NCBI GenBank assembly: GCA_002788865.1
Contig: PFSC01000122.1
Span: 1 to 10,010 of the forward strand
Direction of reading: 5' to 3'
Length of the DNA stretch: 10,010 nucleotides
Source: Candidatus Roizmanbacteria bacterium CG_4_9_14_0_2_um_filter_39_13
GTDB taxonomy: Bacteria; Patescibacteriota; Microgenomatia; UBA1406; GWC2-37-13
Positions 6,301 through 10,010 of the stretch are shown here, in pieces. The position numbers were made by a program, and so were the translations under genes. Each line of letters opens with the position of its first letter. The stretch's first letter is position 1. The notes beneath the pieces were generated by a model. It was not told the DNA's origin, searched no databases, and saw only the letters and a program-made list of their open reading frames with translations.

Positions 6301-6529
6301 ACTGAAGAAGTGAAACAAGTCGTACAACCATCGGCCCAAACACAAGGTACATAAATATTGCCGAGCCAATAGAAAGTGGCACGATATATACTATCGGCAA
6401 GGATTTGAGTGGTCGTGTCAACTTCTTGTACATATACGTGAGGGCAGGCACATGAAGATTGTTTGGTTGTAGTTCAAAAATTCTCTCAAGTTCGAGATCC
6501 AGTTTTTTTAAATATGACGATTGAGACAT
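6290..6529 (-). CDS. Small single-helix membrane protein following the sigma factor; candidate anti-sigma
   Basis: This 79-residue protein has a polar, charged N-terminal half (1-43, with KKLDLELERIFEL at 8-20) and one membrane helix (about 44-65), then a short basic tail. It starts 3 bp after the sigma gene stop, so the two are coexpressed. Genes placed directly after an ECF sigma factor and encoding a short cytoplasmic segment plus one helix are often anti-sigma factors; that is the basis of the suggestion. The zinc anti-sigma motif HxxxCxxC is absent and there is no cysteine at all. It is not a recognised family member, so the role is an inference from position. Confidence 0.65.
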   Translation of the reverse strand: MSQSSYLKKLDLELERIFELQPNNLHVPALTYMYKKLTRPLKSLPIVYIVPLSIGSAIFMYLVFGPMVVRLVSLLQYGF

Positions 6530-6532
6530 GTG

Positions 6533-7096
6533 TTAGCTTTCGACTTTGTAAAGATCTATGAAAGCTTTTCGTGCTCTATAGAGCAAGCTTTCAGTTGATT
6601 TAAATGTTTTTAGTAATTTTTTAGATATTTCCTTTACTGATTTATCTTCCATATATTTTAGTCGTAAAATGAGTCGATAATCATGCGGAAGTGCTTGCAT
6701 GGTTGTTGCCAACTTTTGTTCAAGCTCCTTTCTTTCGAGCTCATCATCCATGACAAACTGAGTCAAACCTTCAACCACAAATGTCGGGAGACGAGAAAAA
6801 AGTACTTGCTTTATTTTCTTTTTTCTCATGTAGTCGATCGATTTGTTTCGTGCGATCGCAAAAAGAAATGTTTTGATCGAACACTGAAATCTGAAGTCTC
6901 GAAGCCCTTCAAGAAACTGTATAAAGATATCTTGCGTGATTTCTTCTGCGATATGTTTCTGGGGAATTCGTCGATAAATATAACCGAATATTTGAGGACG
7001 AAATTTTTTGTACAGCATATGGAGCGCACGTTCATCTCGATTGATGATGCGCTTTACAATTTCTTGATCTATTTCAGACGTAATTATTGAAGTCAT
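6533..7096 (-). CDS. ECF-like sigma-70 family RNA polymerase sigma factor
   Basis: It directs RNA polymerase to specific promoters. Region 2 covers about residues 24-94, with the conserved ITQDIFIQFLEGL (53-65) and SIKTFLFAIARNKSIDYMRKK (73-93) segments. Region 4 covers about 124-180, with ALPHDYRLILRLKYMED (135-151), a helix-turn-helix (152-176) and LLYRARKAF at its end. There is no region 3 or region 1, and the 187-residue length is typical of the ECF group. ATG at 7096 is chosen because a consensus TATAAT lies 8 nt upstream, which would give a transcript starting almost at the ATG. The downstream gene encodes a small membrane protein that may control it, and the mevalonate genes follow further down. 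Its targets cannot be read from this window. Confidence 0.93.
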   Translation of the reverse strand: MTSIITSEIDQEIVKRIINRDERALHMLYKKFRPQIFGYIYRRIPQKHIAEEITQDIFIQFLEGLRDFRFQCSIKTFLFAIARNKSIDYMRKKKIKQVLFSRLPTFVVEGLTQFVMDDELERKELEQKLATTMQALPHDYRLILRLKYMEDKSVKEISKKLLKTFKSTESLLYRARKAFIDLYKVES

Positions 7097-7104
7097 TGAT
7101 CGTA

Positions 7105-7134
7105 ATTATACATAAAACATATGTGTTATTCCAA
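7105..7134 (-). promoter_or_regulatory. Promoter of the sigma factor gene (TTGGAA - 18 nt - TATAAT)
   Basis: On the minus strand a perfect -10 box TATAAT (7110 to 7105) is preceded, after an 18-nt spacer, by TTGGAA (7134 to 7129), a 4/6 match to TTGACA. The box is 8 nt from the ATG at 7096, so the start point would be at or within 2-3 nt of the ATG, giving a leaderless mRNA. It overlaps the last codons of the preceding gene, so readthrough from upstream is also possible. Confidence 0.65.
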
Positions 7135-8979
7135 AGACACTGTGTAGATTTTTTCCTGTGAAAGAATGTATATAGAATCGTTATATACAAAAAATGCACT
7201 CGCTTTTGCAAAAATACTCGACTGAATCTGCCTTTGATATTCTCCTTCTTTGGAGAGAATATATACCGATGCATTTTTTGTGTCAAGAACGAAGAGTTGC
7301 TCAGTATTTTTATCTGTAAATACTTGATCAAACTCCACATTTTTTGTTGGGAATTCTGGCGAAAAACTTTCTCGAACTCCAGATAAATATTTTTGTAAAG
7401 AGTCTTTTTTTGAAATATATATTGCTGAGTCAATTGCGATACTTGTGGCACCAGATAGATCTATCGTTTGGCCCGTGCCAAAATATGGCCGCTTATCAGA
7501 GTATCCACCTTCTGTCACTAGGAACTTATAGACTTCGTCATCTCCTTCATCGAGGACATAAATGTTCCCGTTGTAGAGCTCCATATCGACTACATTTTTT
7601 ACATCTGCATCTTTGACAATAGTATTCACCTTGCTTTGCGAGGTAAACTTATAAATACCAATTTCTTTGGTAATAAAAAAAACATCGCCATTATAAAAAC
7701 CAATGGCCGTGGCAGATGCTACTTCTTTGTGAGTATATTGCGTGAGCGCTTTACTATCTACATTTAGAACATAAATACTCTTTTGATCGGCATCAAGGAT
7801 CGCCACAAGCTCATTTTCTTTGGCGATTATGGTACCTTTTGCATCTTTGTTTTCAAGCGTCAGGTCATAAAACTCATCAAAATCCTTTGATTCTTTTTTC
7901 ACGATTTTACTTTCTGAATTTTGAATTTTTGATTCAAGTTGCGATACTTCGTCAACATATGAATTTCCTAGGTCTTTTTTTAGTTGAGACACTTGAGTTT
8001 TTGCGTCAGAAATCAAAATCAATGACTGATCCATATTCAAAAAGGATTCTTCTTCTGCCTGAGATAGTTTTTTGTCGACATCTAGATTTATTTCCTGAAT
8101 ACGTGCTTTGATTTTTGCAACTTCTCTCCTTTGATACCCAAACACAACACTCCATGTGAGAAGAGCCAGGATCACAACTGCTACGATGATCGTGAACTGT
8201 TTTGTACGGATAAATCCGAGGAGTTTTGAAAATACTGATTCAGACAAAGCGCTTCCCTGAAGAGGTTGGACGACAGATGATACAGGAGGAGGAGATATTG
8301 GTATATTGGCTCCGGGTACTTGGACAATGACTGGAGGCTGTTTGCCAAATGTACTTTCAGAACTTGTGCCAATGGGTATTTCTGGCGCTATTTGAGTCGG
8401 AACGATAGATGTTGGATCTTCTGCCTGACCAAACTCTACAAATAATGCAGTGAAACCCTGATCTTCATCACCGTATTCCTGATCGTGTAATTTTTGCAAA
8501 ATATCTGCAGGTTTTGCAACTTCAACAAATGCTTGTATATCTTCTGTTTTCCCAATCAAATCTTGGATCTTGGTTGTGGTAAATATAGCCATATCATACT
8601 GCTTCAAGTATCCTGATGCCATCTTGTCTCCGGATAGAAGTGTGTCGAATGTAGCTGCCCGTCGGAAATATATCTGTCCATCTCCCACAGTTTTTACATA
8701 CAAAGCCTCCTGAAAAAGCATTCCCACTGCAAGTCCGACATGAGCTGGGAAATTGAGCTTGAGAATGAGATCACTTATCGTATGCTCAAATGAAGAAAGG
8801 TTTTGGATATCGGCAGACAGCAATCCTTCTTTGAATGATTCGAGAGATTTTTTCCCTGCTTCTTCGGTCGTCCCATCCTCAAAAGACAATATGCCATAAA
8901 AAGAGCCTGCGATAAAAAACTCAGAAAATCCATTCTCATACTGTTTCCCTTTATATCCTTCTGGGCGAGCTACCAACAT
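7126..8979 (-). CDS. Membrane protein with degenerate PP2C domain, coiled coil and outer beta-propeller (617 aa)
   Basis: Residues 1-182 resemble a PP2C (PPM) phosphatase fold, with YGILSFEDG where the VFDGMGG strand belongs, LYVKTVGDGQIYFRR (93-107) matching the GDSRxY strand, and DMAIFTTTKIQDL (129-141) matching the SDGLxD strand. The metal-binding acids of a working PP2C are missing: DG is replaced in the first and third places, and the final DN by QG (174-175). It is probably a pseudophosphatase. A Pro/Ser-rich linker (183-250), one membrane helix (about 262-281) and a coiled coil (about 285-365) follow. Residues 385-617 contain six repeats of the form IYVLD/IYKF, consistent with a six-bladed propeller outside the cell. 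This layout suggests a transmembrane sensor or envelope protein. It starts 1 bp after the previous gene's stop. The domain calls are by eye. Confidence 0.75.
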   Translation of the reverse strand: MLVARPEGYKGKQYENGFSEFFIAGSFYGILSFEDGTTEEAGKKSLESFKEGLLSADIQNLSSFEHTISDLILKLNFPAHVGLAVGMLFQEALYVKTVGDGQIYFRRAATFDTLLSGDKMASGYLKQYDMAIFTTTKIQDLIGKTEDIQAFVEVAKPADILQKLHDQEYGDEDQGFTALFVEFGQAEDPTSIVPTQIAPEIPIGTSSESTFGKQPPVIVQVPGANIPISPPPVSSVVQPLQGSALSESVFSKLLGFIRTKQFTIIVAVVILALLTWSVVFGYQRREVAKIKARIQEINLDVDKKLSQAEEESFLNMDQSLILISDAKTQVSQLKKDLGNSYVDEVSQLESKIQNSESKIVKKESKDFDEFYDLTLENKDAKGTIIAKENELVAILDADQKSIYVLNVDSKALTQYTHKEVASATAIGFYNGDVFFITKEIGIYKFTSQSKVNTIVKDADVKNVVDMELYNGNIYVLDEGDDEVYKFLVTEGGYSDKRPYFGTGQTIDLSGATSIAIDSAIYISKKDSLQKYLSGVRESFSPEFPTKNVEFDQVFTDKNTEQLFVLDTKNASVYILSKEGEYQRQIQSSIFAKASAFFVYNDSIYILSQEKIYTVSLE

Positions 8980-8980
8980 A

Positions 8981-9223
8981 CTAAATCAAAAATAATGATA
9001 CAAGTATCAGTATACCTGCAAAAATGATTTGAAGAAACGACACAAGTGAAAGAATAGGAGACATTTTTGTCGTAAAGGTATCGTTCATGATCTGCGTTTG
9101 TCTGCTTGCAGCAACAGCATACAATAGGTATAAAAATGCAAAAAGCACGGCAAATGCTTTGATAAATAATCCGACAAAATCATCTGATGAAGATGTTGTC
9201 AAAAGTTTAATAAATTCTTCCAT
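8981..9223 (-). CDS. Small two-helix membrane protein (80 aa)
   Basis: Two membrane helices (about 17-39 and 57-80) flank a short conserved-looking loop RQTQIMNDTF (41-50). The pattern resembles small uncharacterised membrane proteins widespread in Patescibacteria (DUF5657-like, a tentative match from memory). No function is known. It lies between the PH-domain gene (24-bp gap) and the propeller protein (1-bp gap), so it is probably cotranscribed with both. A TACAAT box on the minus strand (9234 to 9229), 5 nt before the ATG, might be a local promoter but is close to the start. It forms half of the perfect palindrome ATTGTACAAT at 9229-9238. Confidence 0.75.
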   Translation of the reverse strand: MEEFIKLLTTSSSDDFVGLFIKAFAVLFAFLYLLYAVAASRQTQIMNDTFTTKMSPILSLVSFLQIIFAGILILVSLFLI

Positions 9224-9247
9224 TTATGATTGTACAATAGTAAATAA

Positions 9248-9814
9248 TTATCCTTCGTCACCTGCTGCATTTGTATCCCTCATCAGAATATTTATTATCT
9301 TCACAACTTCTGAAGGTCGAGGAATATCATCAAACTTAATATTTTGTTCAAACCCTTCTGTCTTGACGAATACATCACCAAAATTGAGTACCGACCCAAA
9401 AAAACCACCAATTTTTGTTGTGATATCACTCACCTGACGGATTGTTGTTGCAGAAAATTCTTTGTATATGAGATTGTAAAAATCGAGATCGATGATGCGT
9501 TCATTTGTCACAACTCCGACGGTAAAGTACCACAACAGAAAATTTATCCAAATATAACTAAAAATAAAAAATAAACCAAAAACATTTATCGATAGTAGTT
9601 GATTCCCTTTCAAATACTGAGAAAATACTCCGTTCACGAGTAAAAGAAGAGTAAGTAATACGACACTATTTACAATCCATGCAAGCTGTGTGATGGGATG
9701 TTTTCGTATCACGAGGATCACTTCTTCGTCTTTGTGTTGCGAAGTGAAATGAACATCCGGTCGTATCAGATACGAATGAGACATATCACTTGAAGGTGGT
9801 GGAAGTGTTGGCAT
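9248..9814 (-). CDS. PH-domain (bPH2-like) membrane protein
   Basis: The order is: a polar N-terminus, EEVILVIRKHPI (32-43 counted from the upstream GTG), two membrane helices (about 44-66 and 77-99), then a bacterial pleckstrin-homology-like domain (about 100-178). The PH domain shows the typical sequence WYFTVGVVTNERIIDLDF (97-114), IRQVSDI (127-133) and LNFGDVFVKT (145-154). Related proteins are common in Patescibacteria and in YdbT/YdbS-like families. They are membrane proteins of unknown detailed role, possibly in envelope stability. The frame is open to a GTG at 9820, but ATG at 9814 is preferred because an extended -10 promoter lies 8 nt before it. It is the first gene of the minus-strand run. 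Confidence 0.88.
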   Translation of the reverse strand: MPTLPPPSSDMSHSYLIRPDVHFTSQHKDEEVILVIRKHPITQLAWIVNSVVLLTLLLLVNGVFSQYLKGNQLLSINVFGLFFIFSYIWINFLLWYFTVGVVTNERIIDLDFYNLIYKEFSATTIRQVSDITTKIGGFFGSVLNFGDVFVKTEGFEQNIKFDDIPRPSEVVKIINILMRDTNAAGDEG

Positions 9815-9822
9815 CACCACTT

Positions 9823-9831
9823 ATTATAGCA
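9823..9831 (-). promoter_or_regulatory. Extended -10 promoter of the PH-domain gene (TGCTATAAT)
   Basis: On the minus strand TGCTATAAT matches the extended -10 consensus TGnTATAAT exactly. The hexamer ends 8 nt before the ATG at 9814, the same distance as at the sigma gene, so a leaderless transcript is likely. No good -35 is found at 16-18 nt, which an extended -10 can tolerate. Confidence 0.6.
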
Positions 9832-9861
9832 AAAATGTGGATTTTGATGTTTGTGAATCGG

Positions 9862-9890
9862 TTGAACTCTTAAGATAGCTGTGGTATCAT
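9862..9890 (+). promoter_or_regulatory. Promoter of the 5S rRNA gene (TTGAAC - 17 nt - TATCAT)
   Basis: TTGAAC (9862-9867, 4/6) and TATCAT (9885-9890, 5/6) are separated by an ideal 17 nt, and the -10 is extended by TGG (TGnTATCAT). A start 7-8 nt downstream falls at about 9898, where the predicted 5S sequence begins. It is divergent from the PH-gene promoter about 30 bp away. Confidence 0.65.
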
Positions 9891-9897
9891 GTTCTTT

Positions 9898-10010
9898 CTG
9901 GTTACTTGAGCGACCTGGCACCAACTCTTCTCATACCGAACAGAGTCTTGAAACGGGTCAGCGCCGATGATACTCGCTGCAAATCGCAGAACGGGGAAAG
10001 TAGGTCGTAG
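9898..10010 (+). rRNA. rrf: 5S ribosomal RNA (3' end cut by the window)
   Basis: The conserved 5S signatures are present in order: ACCGAACAGAG at about 9935-9945 (usual CCGAAC loop), GAAACG (9950-9955), AGCGCCGATGATACT (9960-9974), a GCTGC/GCAGAACGGGG arm, and AAAGTAGGTCG (9998-10008). The 5' end CTGGTTAC at 9898-9905 would pair with GTAG at 10007-10010 plus CCAG just beyond the window (one G-U pair), forming helix I, so about 4-6 bases are missing. Total length would be about 118 nt, which is normal. No 23S gene precedes it: the 2 kb to its left holds protein genes on the other strand. It therefore appears unlinked from 23S, unless an unusual gene order follows to the right. Confidence 0.93.

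Noticed and set aside
6301..6369. N-terminal extension of the Yip1-like protein back to 6369
   Set aside because: It would overlap the 79-residue gene by 80 nt, and the added residues (MARQYLCTLCLGRW...) do not look like the family's start; ATGs at 6300 or 6288 fit better.
6560..6592. Sigma-gene inverted repeat as a rho-independent terminator
   Set aside because: It lies inside the coding region and is not followed by a U-run on either strand.
6683..7090. Plus-strand 135-residue open frame
   Set aside because: It is fully antisense to the sigma factor gene, whose conserved regions 2 and 4 are clear; its composition is rich in Phe, Lys and Arg without recognisable motifs.
9815..9820. GTG start at 9820 for the PH-domain gene
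   Set aside because: The likely transcript start, from the TATAAT at 9823-9828, would fall at or after this codon; ATG at 9814 fits.

Overview
The window looks like a piece of a Patescibacteria (Candidate Phyla Radiation) chromosome. The evidence is AT-rich DNA, tightly packed genes with 1-12 bp gaps or ATGA overlaps, almost no Shine-Dalgarno sequences, two small VirB2/TrbC-like pilin genes of the type common in these genomes, a small two-helix membrane protein, a PH-domain membrane protein, and a mevalonate gene cluster of archaeal type. UGA is an ordinary stop here, so the recoded-UGA lineages (Gracilibacteria, SR1) are unlikely. The exact lineage cannot be fixed from this window.

Left end (1-924, + strand): two overlapping genes for short two-helix pilin-like proteins. 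The second has a six-cysteine C-terminal tail with a knottin-like spacing. They converge, with a 3-bp gap, on a long minus-strand gene run.

Middle (928-5673, - strand): in transcription order, HMG-CoA reductase, archaeal-type HMG-CoA synthase, archaeal/SCP2-like acetoacetyl-CoA thiolase, a DUF35 OB-fold protein lacking its zinc ribbon, and mevalonate kinase. Together these convert acetyl-CoA to phosphomevalonate. Thiolase, HMG-CoA synthase and DUF35 are the three parts of the substrate-channelling complex known from archaea. The later steps to isopentenyl diphosphate are not in the window. Two gaps in this cluster are built from short tandem repeats: 12 copies of an 8-mer between thiolase and DUF35, and 4 copies of a 7-mer before HMG-CoA synthase.

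Upstream on the same strand (5686-9814): a Yip1-like membrane protein, a small single-helix protein, an ECF-like sigma factor, a large protein with a degenerate PP2C domain, one membrane helix, a coiled coil and an outer beta-propeller, a two-helix protein, and a PH-domain membrane protein. Consensus TATAAT boxes lie exactly 8 nt before the ATG of both the sigma gene and the PH gene, which suggests leaderless transcripts. The ten minus-strand genes may be read as one or two long units, with the mevalonate genes downstream of the sigma gene.

Right end (9862-10010, + strand): a 5S rRNA gene behind its own extended -10 promoter, divergent from the PH gene and with no 23S gene before it. Its last few bases lie beyond the window. 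No gene-free stretch exceeds 300 bases. The longest is 2166-2295 (130 bp), filled mostly by the 8-mer array. No convincing rho-independent terminator was found.
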